Origin: Methylobacterium sp. B4
GTDB taxonomy: Bacteria; Pseudomonadota; Alphaproteobacteria; Rhizobiales; Beijerinckiaceae
DNA: 64,000 nucleotides
Reading direction: 5' to 3'
Assembly (NCBI RefSeq): GCF_003201865.1
Contig: NZ_QJJJ01000017.1
Span: 1 to 64,000 of the forward strand
The notes under the pieces were generated by a model. It was not told the DNA's origin, did no database searches, and saw only the letters and a program-made list of their open reading frames with translations. Below are positions 50,610 through 59,980 of the stretch, in pieces (within the stretch, counting starts at the first letter, position 1; each line of letters begins with the position of its first letter). A program made the position numbers and the translations under genes.

Positions 50610-53324
50610 ATGGACCAGCAGAACCCGAGAGAACTGGTCAGGATTGCTCGGGCAGGCGCGGGACGACCGGGCTACGTCACGGTCAAGGGCGCCAGGGAGC
50701 ACAACCTGCGCGACGTTGACGTGGAGGTGCCGCGCGACGCCCTCGTGGTGTTCACGGGTGTCTCGGGCTCCGGCAAGTCCTCGCTCGCCTTCGGTACGCT
50801 CTACGCGGAGGCCCAGAGGCGCTACTTCGAGTCGGTCGCACCCTACGCGCGGCGGATGATCGATCAGGTCGGGGTGCCCGATGTCGATTCCATCGAGGGG
50901 CTTCCCCCGGCGGTCGCCCTCCAGCAGCAGCGCGGAACGCCCAGCGCACGCTCCTCGGTCGGCAGCGTCACCACCCTGTCGAGCCTCGTGCGGATGATGT
51001 ACTCGCGCGCCGGCACTTATCCGCCGGGCCAGCCGATGCTCTACGCGGAGGACTTCTCGCCCAACACGCCCCAGGGCGCCTGCCCGTCCTGCGGTGGGCT
51101 CGGACGGGTCTATCAGGCGACGGAAGCATCGATGGTGCCCGATCCCTCGCTGACGATCCGCGAGCGCGCCGTCGCGGCCTGGCCGCAGGCCTGGGGTGGC
51201 CAGAACCTGCGGGACATCCTGGTGAGCCGGGGTGTCGATGTCGACACGCCATGGAAGGATCTGCCGAGAGCGCTCAGGGACTGGATCCTGTTCACGGACG
51301 ACCAGCCGCAGGAGCCGGTCTATGCCGGGCTCTCCCCGGCGCAGACGCGGCTGGCCCGCTCGCGCCGCATGGAGCCGAGCTACATGGGCACGTTCACGAG
51401 CGCCCGCCGCCACGTGCTCGGCACCTTCACCAACTCGCAGAGCGCCCTCATGCGCCGACGGGCGGCGCGTTACCTCGTGAGCGAGGATTGCCCGGTCTGC
51501 CAGGGCAAGCGCCTCAAGCCCGAGGCACTCTCGGTCACCTTCGCGGGTCTGGATATCGGCGAGCTGTCGCGCATGCCGCTCGCCGACTTGGCCGCAGCAA
51601 TGCGGCCGGCCGCCGAGGACCGGCTGTCCCACGAGGCCGACGGCACCTCACGAGACACCCTCGACCGCGACATGGGACGGCGGGACCGCGCCCGGCGCGC
51701 CGCCTCCGGGGCATCGGCCCATGCGGGCGCACCGGACGTGCGCGCGACGCCGAACCTCTCCATCGAGAAGCGGCTCGCCGCCCAGCGCCTCGCCGCCGAC
51801 CTCATCGACCGGATCGGGACGCTCACGGGACTGGGCCTTGGCTACCTGTCGCTTGACCGGGTGACCACGACGCTGTCGTCGGGCGAGCTGCAGCGCCTGC
51901 GCCTCGCCACCCAGCTCCGCTCGCAACTCTTCGGCGTCGCCTACGTGCTCGACGAACCCACGGCGGGTCTGCACCCAGCCGACGGCGATGCCATGCACGA
52001 CGCGCTCGCCGGGCTGCTCGCCTCGGGCAATTCGTTGTTCGTCGTCGAGCACGACATCGGCACGATGCGCCGCGCCGACTGGCTGGTCGATGTCGGTCCG
52101 GCCGCGGGCGAACACGGCGGCACCGTGCTCTACAGCGGGCCGCCGGAGGGGCTGCGCGAGGTGGAGGCGTCGTGCACGCGCCTTCACCTGTTCGGGCTCG
52201 CCGAACCGCCCCGGCGCCCGCGTCGCGAGCCTTCGGGATGGCTGCACCTGGAGGGCATCGTCCGCAACAACCTGCGCGGGGTCTCGACCTCGTTCCCGCT
52301 GGGCTGTCTCACCGCGGTGACGGGCATCTCAGGCTCCGGCAAGTCGAGCCTCGTTGCCCAAGCCCTGCTGGAACTCGTCGGCGACCGTCTTGGGCGGCCC
52401 ATCGATACCGACGACGAGCCGGAGGATCCGCTCGATGACGGGCCGGGCCCGACCGAGGGGCGCATCGTCGGCGGCATGGAAGGGATCCGGCGTCTGGTGA
52501 AGGTCGATCAGAAGCCGATCGGGCGCACGCCCCGCTCGAATCTCGCAACCTATACCGGCTTGTTCGACGCCGTCCGCAAGCTGTTCGCCGCCACGCCCGA
52601 GGCGCGCCGCCGCCGCTACGACGCCGGCCGCTTCTCCTTCAACGTCGCGAAAGGCCGCTGTCCGGCCTGCGAAGGCGAGGGCTTCGTCAGCGTCGAACTC
52701 CTGTTCATGCCGAGCGTCTACGCACCCTGCCCGACCTGCCACGGCACCCGCTACGCGCCCGAGACGCTGGAGGTGGCCTGGAACGGGCTGACCATCGCGG
52801 ATGTGCTCGGGCTCACCGTCGAGCGCGCCTGCGACGCCTTCACGGACGAACCATCCGTGCTGCGACCGCTGGCCGTGCTGCGGGATCTAGGGCTCGGCTA
52901 CCTGCGCCTGGGCCAGCCGGCGACCGAACTCTCCGGTGGGGAGGCCCAGCGCATCAAGCTCGCGACCGAGTTGCAGCGGGGCCAGCGCGGGGGCACGCTC
53001 TACGTCCTCGACGAGCCGACGACCGGGTTGCACCCGACCGATGTGGACCGCCTCATGCATCAACTCAACGACTTGGTCGATGTGGGCAACGCGGTCATCA
53101 TGGTCGAGCACGACATGCGCGTCGTCGCGGGGGCCGATCACGTCATCGATGTGGGACCCGGCGCCGGAAACCTCGGTGGCACGATCGTCGCCGCCGGCCG
53201 TCCCGAGGTGGTGGCTGGGACGCGGGCGAGCCGCACGGCACGGTATCTGCGCGAAGAGCTTGATGCCTACAGGGACCAAGAGCTCACGAACGCGGAATCG
53301 CTATCGACCGCGAGAAGAGGTTGA
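50610..53324 (+). CDS. UvrA2-type (class II UvrA) ABC ATPase
   Basis: A 904-residue tandem ABC ATPase with zinc fingers. First half: Walker A 'GVSGSGKSSLAFGTLYAEAQ', zinc Cys pairs 'CPSCGGLG' and 'CPVCQGKRL', and a variant signature 'TTLSSGELQRLRLATQL'. Second half: Walker A 'GISGSGKSSLVAQALLELVG', zinc finger 'CPACEGEG...CPTCHG', signature 'ELSGGEAQRIKLATELQ' and Walker B 'TLYVLDEPTTGLHPTDVDRL'. The UvrB-binding insertion of UvrA1 looks reduced, which points to the UvrA2/DrrC class linked to tolerance of DNA-binding drugs. No uvrB is nearby, and there is no LexA box upstream. Confidence 0.85.
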   Translation: MDQQNPRELVRIARAGAGRPGYVTVKGAREHNLRDVDVEVPRDALVVFTGVSGSGKSSLAFGTLYAEAQRRYFESVAPYARRMIDQVGVPDVDSIEGLPPAVALQQQRGTPSARSSVGSVTTLSSLVRMMYSRAGTYPPGQPMLYAEDFSPNTPQGACPSCGGLGRVYQATEASMVPDPSLTIRERAVAAWPQAWGGQNLRDILVSRGVDVDTPWKDLPRALRDWILFTDDQPQEPVYAGLSPAQTRLARSRRMEPSYMGTFTSARRHVLGTFTNSQSALMRRRAARYLVSEDCPVCQGKRLKPEALSVTFAGLDIGELSRMPLADLAAAMRPAAEDRLSHEADGTSRDTLDRDMGRRDRARRAASGASAHAGAPDVRATPNLSIEKRLAAQRLAADLIDRIGTLTGLGLGYLSLDRVTTTLSSGELQRLRLATQLRSQLFGVAYVLDEPTAGLHPADGDAMHDALAGLLASGNSLFVVEHDIGTMRRADWLVDVGPAAGEHGGTVLYSGPPEGLREVEASCTRLHLFGLAEPPRRPRREPSGWLHLEGIVRNNLRGVSTSFPLGCLTAVTGISGSGKSSLVAQALLELVGDRLGRPIDTDDEPEDPLDDGPGPTEGRIVGGMEGIRRLVKVDQKPIGRTPRSNLATYTGLFDAVRKLFAATPEARRRRYDAGRFSFNVAKGRCPACEGEGFVSVELLFMPSVYAPCPTCHGTRYAPETLEVAWNGLTIADVLGLTVERACDAFTDEPSVLRPLAVLRDLGLGYLRLGQPATELSGGEAQRIKLATELQRGQRGGTLYVLDEPTTGLHPTDVDRLMHQLNDLVDVGNAVIMVEHDMRVVAGADHVIDVGPGAGNLGGTIVAAGRPEVVAGTRASRTARYLREELDAYRDQELTNAESLSTARRG

Positions 53325-53474
53325 GCCGTTGCCGCTCAAGGCCCGGACGGGGCGCGAAAGAGGTTCCCCGGTCGTTCGCGGGGAAATGTGAAACGCCGAG
53401 GTCGAGGGCAGATCGACGCGCCTCCTTCACGACGGCCAGCACAGGCGTACTGAATTGGGGCGAGCGCACGAACG

Positions 53475-55325
53475 CTATGCGACGTGGAGCGCCCGGTGTT
53501 CGAACGCGGCGGTGTGGTTCGCTCCGTCGCTCTGCGCGGCAAGGTAGCGTCGCCAACCGCCGTATTCGGTAATATCCGTCCCCGAGCCGATCCCCTCGGC
53601 CTCGACCAGAAATCCCTTGGGATGGGTGCCGTCGGCAAGGCGAAGCGTGCCGATGCCGAGAGGGGCCGGGATGGCGGCCACGAAGCGGCCAAAGGCGGCC
53701 GGCGACAGGGCCCAGACTTCGGCCGCGATGGCCGCGCCAGCGCCGGCCGCGACGCGCAGCAGGCCCGGCCGCAGGGGCGGACCGCCGGGCAGTGCGTAGA
53801 GCCGGTAATCAGCCTGCGTCTCGACTGCCCGTAGGAAGCGTGCACCGAGGCCGGTCAGCTCGCGGTTGAGCGGCAGTCCCGAGAGATGCGCGCCGATCAC
53901 CACGAGTTCGATTTCGTCCGGGCCCGCAATGGCCGGCCCCGTCTCCGGCATCGGCACCGGCTCCCCGCTCGTGCCGATCGGGACGCCGGCCGCCGCGTGA
54001 AGGCGGCCGCCCAAGGCGGCGAGGAGCCCGTCGCGGCCCCGCGGCGCGATCAGTGTGAGGCCCGTCGGCAGGCCGTCGGCGCGGAAGCGGCCCGGCACGG
54101 CGAGTGCGCAGAGATCGAGCAGGTTGACGAAGTTCGTGTAGGTCCCGAGCGCGCTGTTGGATCCGATCGGGTCGGCTTCGATCTCGGCGCAGGTAACCGG
54201 CCGCGGGTAGGTCGGCACCACCAGCACGTCGATGTGCTCCCACAGGGCGTCGGCGGCCCGGCGCAGCTCCGCCAGCCGGTAGAGGCCGGCGAAGGCGTCG
54301 GCGGCCGTAAAGCCCGTAGCCCGGCCGATCACCGCGCGGGTGGTCGGATGCAGCGCTTGCGGTGACGTCTCGATGAGCGGGCGGATCGCCTGATAGCGCT
54401 CGGCGACCCAGGGGCCGTCGTAGAGGAGCGCAGCGGTGGCGAACATCGGCGCGAGATCGACCGTCCGGGCCGGGCCGGTGAGGGCGGTGAGGTCGTCGAG
54501 TCCCGCCGCGAAGGCGGTCTCCGACAGGGGATCGCCGCCGAAGCGGAGGCTTTCGGCATCCGGCATGCCGACGCGCAGGCCCGGCGGCAGCCCGGGGGGC
54601 TGGGTCGGCACGGGTAGGTCGCGCGAGTAGGGATCGGCCGCATCAAATCCCGCCATGATTCGGAAGACCCGGTCGGCATCCGCGACCGTGCCGGCGAAGA
54701 CCGAAACGGTGTCGAGCGTGCGGCAGGCCGGCAGCAGGCCCCGGCTCGACACGGACCCGAGCGAGGGCTTCAGCCCGACGATGTTGTTGAGGCCGGCCGG
54801 GACCCGACCGGAGCCCGCCGTGTCGGTACCGAGTGCGAAGGCGACGAGCCCGTGCGCCACCGCGACCGCCGAGCCACTGCTCGACCCCCCGGGCACGAGG
54901 TCCGCGTTCAGGGCATTGCGCGGGGCCGGATGGGGCGTGCGAAGGCCGACGAGGCCGGTGGCGAACTGGTCGAGATTGGTCTTGCCGATCAGGATCGCGC
55001 CCGCGGCGAGCAGGCGCGCGACGGAGGGTGCGGTCTGCGACGGCACGAAGGCGAAGTCCGGGCAGGCTGCGGTGGTCGGCAGACCGGCGACGTCGAGGTT
55101 GTCCTTCACCGCGAAGGGCACGCCCCAGAGCGGTTTTTTGGTCGGGTCGAACGGCCCGAGGACCGCTGCGGCGGCGAACGTCTCAGCCTCGGGCAGCAGG
55201 GTGAGGAAGATGCCCGGGTCATCAATGGCAGCGAGCCGCCGGTAGGTCTCGGTCAGGACCTCTCGCGGGTCGAGGCCGCTGGCATAGGCCGCATGCAGGG
55301 CGGAAATCGTCGGGAAGGGAGGCAC
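53475..55325 (-). CDS. atzF: Allophanate hydrolase (AtzF-type)
   Basis: Converts allophanate to ammonia and carbon dioxide. The 616-residue protein has an amidase-signature domain with Lys74 ('FAVKDNLDVAG'), the Ser cluster 148-150 ('GGSSSGS') and nucleophile Ser172 ('GTDTAGSGRVPAGLNNIVG'). The C-terminal domain ('IELVVIGAHLSGLPLNRELT', 'YGGWRRYLAA') is the second AtzF module, important for stability and decarboxylation. It is the last gene of an ABC-uptake operon. No urea carboxylase, biuret hydrolase or cyanuric acid hydrolase is encoded in the window. Confidence 0.92.
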   Translation of the reverse strand: MPPFPTISALHAAYASGLDPREVLTETYRRLAAIDDPGIFLTLLPEAETFAAAAVLGPFDPTKKPLWGVPFAVKDNLDVAGLPTTAACPDFAFVPSQTAPSVARLLAAGAILIGKTNLDQFATGLVGLRTPHPAPRNALNADLVPGGSSSGSAVAVAHGLVAFALGTDTAGSGRVPAGLNNIVGLKPSLGSVSSRGLLPACRTLDTVSVFAGTVADADRVFRIMAGFDAADPYSRDLPVPTQPPGLPPGLRVGMPDAESLRFGGDPLSETAFAAGLDDLTALTGPARTVDLAPMFATAALLYDGPWVAERYQAIRPLIETSPQALHPTTRAVIGRATGFTAADAFAGLYRLAELRRAADALWEHIDVLVVPTYPRPVTCAEIEADPIGSNSALGTYTNFVNLLDLCALAVPGRFRADGLPTGLTLIAPRGRDGLLAALGGRLHAAAGVPIGTSGEPVPMPETGPAIAGPDEIELVVIGAHLSGLPLNRELTGLGARFLRAVETQADYRLYALPGGPPLRPGLLRVAAGAGAAIAAEVWALSPAAFGRFVAAIPAPLGIGTLRLADGTHPKGFLVEAEGIGSGTDITEYGGWRRYLAAQSDGANHTAAFEHRALHVA

Positions 55326-55345
55326 GGTCGGTCCTCGTCAGCGTG

Positions 55346-56176
55346 TCACTGGCCCGCGAGGCGGGCGGCTTCTCGGGCGATGCGCCCGTCCGATGCGGCC
55401 AGGGCGTCGAGCACTCGGAAATGGTCGGCCCCCGGCACGGCGTGGAGGTCGCCGCCGAGGCCCAGCGCCCGGCGGGCAGCGTGGTAATCTTCGGATTGGC
55501 GGCGCAGCTCGGGCAGTTCGGACCCGCCATAGATCACCGAGACGGGCGGCCCACCCGGGGCGAGTCGGCGGATGGGCGAGAGTTCGGCCACCTCGGCTTG
55601 CGTGAGGTGCAGCGCGTCGTCCAGCGCGGTGCCGGCGATCGGCTCGAGATCGAAGATGCCGCTTACCGCCAGGACGGCGTCGGCCGCATTGGCCGCAAGC
55701 GTCGTCATGAGCGCCGCGAGATGGCCGCCGGCCGACCAGCCCGCGACGACGAGGCGTGCCGCCCCGGTCTCCCGCCGCAGCAGCTGGAGCGCCGCCCCGA
55801 CCTCCTCGGAAATCCGGGTGAGGCCAGCCTCCGGCGCCAGGGTGTAGCCAACCAGCGCCACGTCGAGGCCGAGGGCGAGCGGCCCCTCGGCCATGCAGGT
55901 GAAATCCTCGCGGGCGTTGCGCTGCCAGTAGCCGCCATGGACGAAGGCAAGGCAGGGCGCCCCCGCCGGGCCGCAACGATAGAGATCGACGGCCTGCCGC
56001 GGACCGGGGCCGTAGGCCAAGGTCCGTCCCGCCTTGCCCTCGCGGAAGGCGGCGCTGCGGGTGCGCCAGCCCGCCAAGAGGGCGGCGCTGTCCCGGACCG
56101 CCCCGGAATTGTCGTAGGCCCGAGTGAGCGCGGCGCGATCGAGGCCGCGCCAAGCCACGGCGTCGGTCGCAGCCAT
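55346..56176 (-). CDS. Alpha/beta hydrolase (carboxylesterase/formamidase-like)
   Basis: A 276-residue serine hydrolase. The oxyanion motif is 'LAFVHGGYWQRN', the nucleophile elbow 'VVAGWSAGGHLAALMTTLA', and the C-terminal His 'VPGADHFRVLDALAASD' completes the triad. The HGGYWQ motif and 'LALGLDVALVGYTLAPE' resemble kynurenine-formamidase-like enzymes, so it may hydrolyse an amide or N-formyl/ureido bond. Its start ATG shares a base with the stop of the ATPase gene. The position before atzF suggests it prepares the imported compound for allophanate hydrolase. Confidence 0.82.
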   Translation of the reverse strand: MAATDAVAWRGLDRAALTRAYDNSGAVRDSAALLAGWRTRSAAFREGKAGRTLAYGPGPRQAVDLYRCGPAGAPCLAFVHGGYWQRNAREDFTCMAEGPLALGLDVALVGYTLAPEAGLTRISEEVGAALQLLRRETGAARLVVAGWSAGGHLAALMTTLAANAADAVLAVSGIFDLEPIAGTALDDALHLTQAEVAELSPIRRLAPGGPPVSVIYGGSELPELRRQSEDYHAARRALGLGGDLHAVPGADHFRVLDALAASDGRIAREAARLAGQ

Positions 56177-56955
56177 CAGGCAGCCTTCGGCGCGTGGTGG
56201 CTGTGGAGCTGGGCCGACAGCATGCGGCGCAGGTCGTTGAAGGCGGGGCTCGACACGTCCCGGCGCCGGGGCAGGTCGACGGTGTGCACGGCCTCGATCC
56301 GGCCCGGCCCCGGCGACATCATCACGATCCGGTCGGCGAGAAAGATCGCCTCCTCGATGGCGTGGGTGACGAACAGCACGGTCAGCCCGGTCCGGGCCCA
56401 GAGGTCGAGGAGCTCGTCCTGGAGGCGCTCGCGGGTCATGGCGTCGAGCGCGCCGAACGGCTCGTCCATGAGGACCATCTCGGCCTCGTTGGCGAGCACG
56501 CGGGCGATGGCCACGCGCTGCTTCATGCCGCCCGATAGCTGGTGCGGATAGGCGTCGGCGAAGCGGCCGAGCCCCACCAGATCGATGTAGCGGCGCGCGG
56601 TGTCACGGACCTCCGCCGCGGGGCGGCCCCGCGATTTCGGGCCGAAGCCGATATTGTCGCGCACGGACAGCCAAGGGAACAGACCGTAATCCTGGAAGAC
56701 CATGCCGCGGCTCGGAGCGGGGCCGGCGATCGGCTTGTCCCACATCAGGGCTTGGCCCGAACTCGGCGCCTCGAAGCCGGCGGCGATGCGCAGCAAGGTC
56801 GACTTCCCGCAGCCCGAGGCACCGAGCAGGCAGACGAACTCCCCCCTCTGGACGGTGAGGCTGGCGCCGCGCAGGGCCTCGGTCCGGCGCCCCTGCGCCG
56901 TGTAGGTCTTCGAGACGTCCCGGATCGTTAGGATGGGGACGGTGGGCTCAGCCAT
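56176..56955 (-). CDS. ABC transporter ATPase (SsuB/TauB/NrtD type)
   Basis: A 259-residue ATPase of the nitrate/sulfonate/taurine/pyrimidine-precursor uptake group. Walker A 'LLGASGCGKSTLLRIAAGFE', Q-loop 'MVFQDYGLFPWLSVRDNIGF', signature 'QLSGGMKQRVAIARVLANEA', Walker B 'MVLMDEPFGALDAMTRERLQ' and H-loop 'LFVTHAIEEAIFLADRIVMM' are all intact. It overlaps the permease gene by eight bases and is cotranscribed with it. Confidence 0.92.
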   Translation of the reverse strand: MAEPTVPILTIRDVSKTYTAQGRRTEALRGASLTVQRGEFVCLLGASGCGKSTLLRIAAGFEAPSSGQALMWDKPIAGPAPSRGMVFQDYGLFPWLSVRDNIGFGPKSRGRPAAEVRDTARRYIDLVGLGRFADAYPHQLSGGMKQRVAIARVLANEAEMVLMDEPFGALDAMTRERLQDELLDLWARTGLTVLFVTHAIEEAIFLADRIVMMSPGPGRIEAVHTVDLPRRRDVSSPAFNDLRRMLSAQLHSHHAPKAA

Positions 56956-57829
56956 GGGAGGGGCTCCAAGAGAGGAGGCGGCGACCGATGCGCATGACGA
57001 TCCAGTCCGAGACGAAGCCGGCGATGCCGATCACGCCCATGCCGCAGATCACGATCTCAGTCCGGGAGAGCTGGCGCGCCTCCATGATGACGGCGCCGAG
57101 GCCCGTCTGGACGCCCGTCATCTCACCGACCACGATCACCACCCAGGCGAAGCCCAGGCCGAGCCGCAGGCCGGTGAAGATCGAGGGGAGGGCGGCGGGC
57201 AGCACCACCCGGAGGAACTGGGCGGGACCCGTGCAGCCCAGCATCGCCGCCGCCTCGAACAGGCGCGGCTCCACCGAGCGCACGCCGAACACGGTGTTGA
57301 CGAGGATCGGGTAGAAGGCGCCCAGGAACACGAGGAAGAAGGCCGAGGTGGCCCCGAGCCCGAACAGGATCATGGCCAGCGGCAGCCACGCGGTGACGGG
57401 GATCGGGCGCAGGATCTGCAGCACGGGATCGAGGAGAGCCCGGACCAGGGGCACCCGCCCGATCATCAGCCCGATCGGCAGGGCCGCCGCGGCGGCCAGC
57501 GCGAAGCCGCCATAGACCCGGGACAGCGAAGCCCAGAGATGGGCCCAGAGAGTGGCGCTGAAGGCGTCGTCGTTGATGCCGCCGAACGCCATGTCGCGCA
57601 GGGCGAGCCAGACCTCGGCGGGAGGTGGAACGAGGCTGTAGGGCCGGTTCGCAGTGGCGAAGTGCCAGAGCGCGAGGGTCGCCAGCGGCACCACCAGGGC
57701 GAGGGCAGGGCCGCGCAGGCGGTCGAGGAGGCTGCGGAGCGGGGCGTCCGGCCTCGGGCTCTGACCCGATGCCGGCACGGCCGTCGGCAAGGCGGCAGGG
57801 AGGGCGGCGCCCTCCATCGCGGCGCTCAC
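56948..57829 (-). CDS. ABC transporter permease (SsuC/TauC type)
   Basis: A 293-residue inner-membrane permease with about six helices. TM1 is 'GPALALVVPLATLALWHF'. The EAA coupling loop is 'EAAAMLGCTGPAQFLRVVLP', followed by 'GLRLGLGFAWVVIVVGEMTG'. I start at GTG 57827-57829 because it overlaps the stop of the binding-protein gene (GTGA); ATG 57817 is the alternative. It belongs to the five-gene operon ending with atzF. Confidence 0.88.
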   Translation of the reverse strand: MSAAMEGAALPAALPTAVPASGQSPRPDAPLRSLLDRLRGPALALVVPLATLALWHFATANRPYSLVPPPAEVWLALRDMAFGGINDDAFSATLWAHLWASLSRVYGGFALAAAAALPIGLMIGRVPLVRALLDPVLQILRPIPVTAWLPLAMILFGLGATSAFFLVFLGAFYPILVNTVFGVRSVEPRLFEAAAMLGCTGPAQFLRVVLPAALPSIFTGLRLGLGFAWVVIVVGEMTGVQTGLGAVIMEARQLSRTEIVICGMGVIGIAGFVSDWIVMRIGRRLLSWSPSHG

Positions 57830-58782
57830 GCATCCCTCATGGCATCGACGAAGCGGGTGTCGATGAAGCCGTCTTCGGGCAGGCGCTTGATCTGCTTCAG
57901 TGCCAGCATGCGATCGGCGTAGATCTTGGCCTGCCGCACCTCGTCCGGCCCGAGCTTCCAGGTCAGTTCGACGTTCGGGGCCGAGATCGCCAGCGCCTCG
58001 CGCTTCTGGCCGAGCTTGGCCACCGCCATGGCGATCATCGCCTCCCGGTCCTTGGCCGCGAACTCGGTGGCCTTGCGATGGATCTGCAGCATGGTGCGCA
58101 CGAGATCCGGCCGCTCGGCCAGCGTGTCCCGATGGGCGCCGAACACCATGTTGAGCGAGCCCATCTCGGTGCCGTAGGGGTATTCGACGAGCTGGCCGAC
58201 GCCCGAGGCGAGGCTGACGCCGGGGGCGGGTTCGGCGCCGACATAGGCATCGACGTCGCCGCGGGCGAGCGCGAGGTGCATCTCCGAGAAGGAGACGCGC
58301 ACCGGGGTGATGTCCTTCACGGACAGTCCCTCCATGCGCATCCGCTCGAGGGCGAACACCTCCTGCGTGCTGCCGGGCCAGATCGCCACGCGCTTGCCGC
58401 GCAGGTCCTTGATCGTCCGGATTTCGGAATCCTTGCGGGCGATGACACCCATGCCGCGGTTGCAGGTGGAGGCGATCACGACGATCGGTTCGCCTGCCGC
58501 GGCGCCGAGCGTCGCCGCCGCGAGCCCGAATGTGCCGAAATCCACCGACTTGGTGACGACGGCGTTCTTGCCTTCGGTCGGGCTCTCGAACGGGATGACC
58601 TCGACCCGCACACCTTCGGGCGTGAAGCGCTCGTAGAAATGCGGCGCGATCGAGTGGATGAGCTTGAGCGAGCCCATCCGGATGATGGTGGGGGCGGCCT
58701 GCGCCCGGGCGGCGCGGCCAGGCAAGGAAGTCGCGACGAGGCCGGTTCCGAGACCGGCGAGAAGGCTGCGGCGGTCGATCAT
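57826..58782 (-). CDS. ABC transporter substrate-binding protein (NMT1/SsuA-like)
   Basis: A 318-residue periplasmic binding protein that should define what the operon imports. The N-terminus has a Tat-like signal ('MIDRRSLLAGLGTGLVATSL', cleavage near 'ARAQA'). The fold is type II: 'TIIRMGSLKLIHSIAPHFYE', 'VDFGTFGLAAATLGAAAGEP', 'IKDLRGKRVAIWPGSTQEVF' and 'LARGDVDAYVGAEPAPGVSL'. The family binds sulfonates, nitrate, pyrimidine precursors or similar small molecules; given atzF, a ureido or carbamoyl compound is my inference. It is the first gene of the operon, divergent from the LysR gene. Confidence 0.88.
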   Translation of the reverse strand: MIDRRSLLAGLGTGLVATSLPGRAARAQAAPTIIRMGSLKLIHSIAPHFYERFTPEGVRVEVIPFESPTEGKNAVVTKSVDFGTFGLAAATLGAAAGEPIVVIASTCNRGMGVIARKDSEIRTIKDLRGKRVAIWPGSTQEVFALERMRMEGLSVKDITPVRVSFSEMHLALARGDVDAYVGAEPAPGVSLASGVGQLVEYPYGTEMGSLNMVFGAHRDTLAERPDLVRTMLQIHRKATEFAAKDREAMIAMAVAKLGQKREALAISAPNVELTWKLGPDEVRQAKIYADRMLALKQIKRLPEDGFIDTRFVDAMRDA

Positions 58783-58829
58783 CGGACGGCTCCTGCATCT
58801 ACCGAGGCTTCGAGCTTAGGAAGCAGGAG

Positions 58830-58880
58830 TGTTGCCGGGAAGTGCTAATTCTTGACGGCGCTGTTGCCTTTCTGGCAACA
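58830..58880. promoter_or_regulatory. LysR-type operator between the ABC operon and lysR
   Basis: TGTTGCC (58862-58868), TTTCT, GGCAACA (58874-58880) is a perfect 7-bp inverted repeat of the T-N11-A class. A third half-site, TGTTGCC, lies at 58830-58836. TTGACG (58852-58857) between them could be a -35 element for the LysR gene. This fits a LysR protein controlling itself and the divergent operon. Confidence 0.6.
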
Positions 58881-58899
58881 CCCTGGCAGGAGGGTTGGG

Positions 58900-59802
58900 A
58901 TGAAGCATCTGCGCGGCTTCACTGCGGTGGCCGAGGTCGCTCGCTCCGGCTCGATCCGGCGGGCCGCCGAGCACCTCAACATCACGCCCTCGGCGCTGAC
59001 CCGGCAAATCCAGGACATCGAGTACGAGCTCGGAACGCCGATCTTCGAGCGCCTCGCACAAGGGATGCGCCTGAACGCGGCGGGGGAATTGTTGGCGCGG
59101 CACATCCGCGACCAGGCAGCCGACCTCGACCGGGTGCGCTCGCAGATCGCCGACCTCTCCGGCGTGCGCCGAGGCCACGTGGCGCTTGCCTGTAGTCAAG
59201 CCTTCGTCACTCGGGTGATCGCGGAGGAGGTCGAGACCTACCGGGCACAGTTTCCCCAGGTCGCCTTCACCGTGCAGGTGCGCGATCATGTCCAGGCGGT
59301 GGCTGCCCTCGTTTCGTTCGAGGCCGACCTCGCCCTCGTCCTTCAGCCTCCGCCCTCTGCGGAGTTGCATGCGCTCTATGCCGGCCGTCAGTCTCTGTGC
59401 GCCCTGATGCGGGCGAGCCATCCCCTGGCCTCCAAGGACGGGCCGATCCGGCTACGCGACTGCCTCGCCCACGCACTGGCGCTGCCCGACCGTTCGCTCG
59501 CCATCCGCCACCATATCGAGCAGGCGCTCGCCCGGCGCGGGGTCGAGATGCGCGCCACCGTGGAATCGGGATCTTTGGAATTCCTGCGCAACGTCGTCCT
59601 GCGGGAGGATGTCGTCAGCTTCCAGGTGCCGAGCGGCATTCCCGACGACCCGCGCCTGCGCAGCCGTCTGATCGACGCCCGCGACCTCGATCCGATGAGC
59701 GTCGTGCTCGCGCAACTGCGCGGACGCCTGCTCCCGGTCGCGGCCAGCAAATTCGCCGACCAACTCGCCGCACGCTTGAACCATCAGGCCGGTGCAGCCT
59801 GA
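58900..59802 (+). CDS. LysR-family regulator of the ABC/allophanate operon
   Basis: A 300-residue LysR-type regulator. HTH 'GSIRRAAEHLNITPSALTRQ' (residues 15-35) is followed by a linker and the effector domain ('VRRGHVALACSQAFVTRVIA', 'VRDHVQAVAALVSFEADLAL'). ATG 58900 is preceded by AGGAGG and matches the family start ('MKHLRGFTAVAEVA'). It is divergent from the binding-protein gene, with palindromic operators in the 117-base gap, so it most likely senses the imported substrate or a breakdown product. Confidence 0.9.
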   Translation: MKHLRGFTAVAEVARSGSIRRAAEHLNITPSALTRQIQDIEYELGTPIFERLAQGMRLNAAGELLARHIRDQAADLDRVRSQIADLSGVRRGHVALACSQAFVTRVIAEEVETYRAQFPQVAFTVQVRDHVQAVAALVSFEADLALVLQPPPSAELHALYAGRQSLCALMRASHPLASKDGPIRLRDCLAHALALPDRSLAIRHHIEQALARRGVEMRATVESGSLEFLRNVVLREDVVSFQVPSGIPDDPRLRSRLIDARDLDPMSVVLAQLRGRLLPVAASKFADQLAARLNHQAGAA

Positions 59803-59980
59803 TGGCCGGATGTCGAACGGGCTGGGCAGGACGACGTGACCTAACCGGCCGGCTTTGAACCGACCCGGTGGAGAGGATCAGCCGGGATGGGAGCGTGCCC
59901 CCCGATGAGGCGCATGGCGCCGTGGAGCCGATCCTTGTGCGGCTGGATGCGGCAACCGGCACGACAACCCGGTGTGCTTC

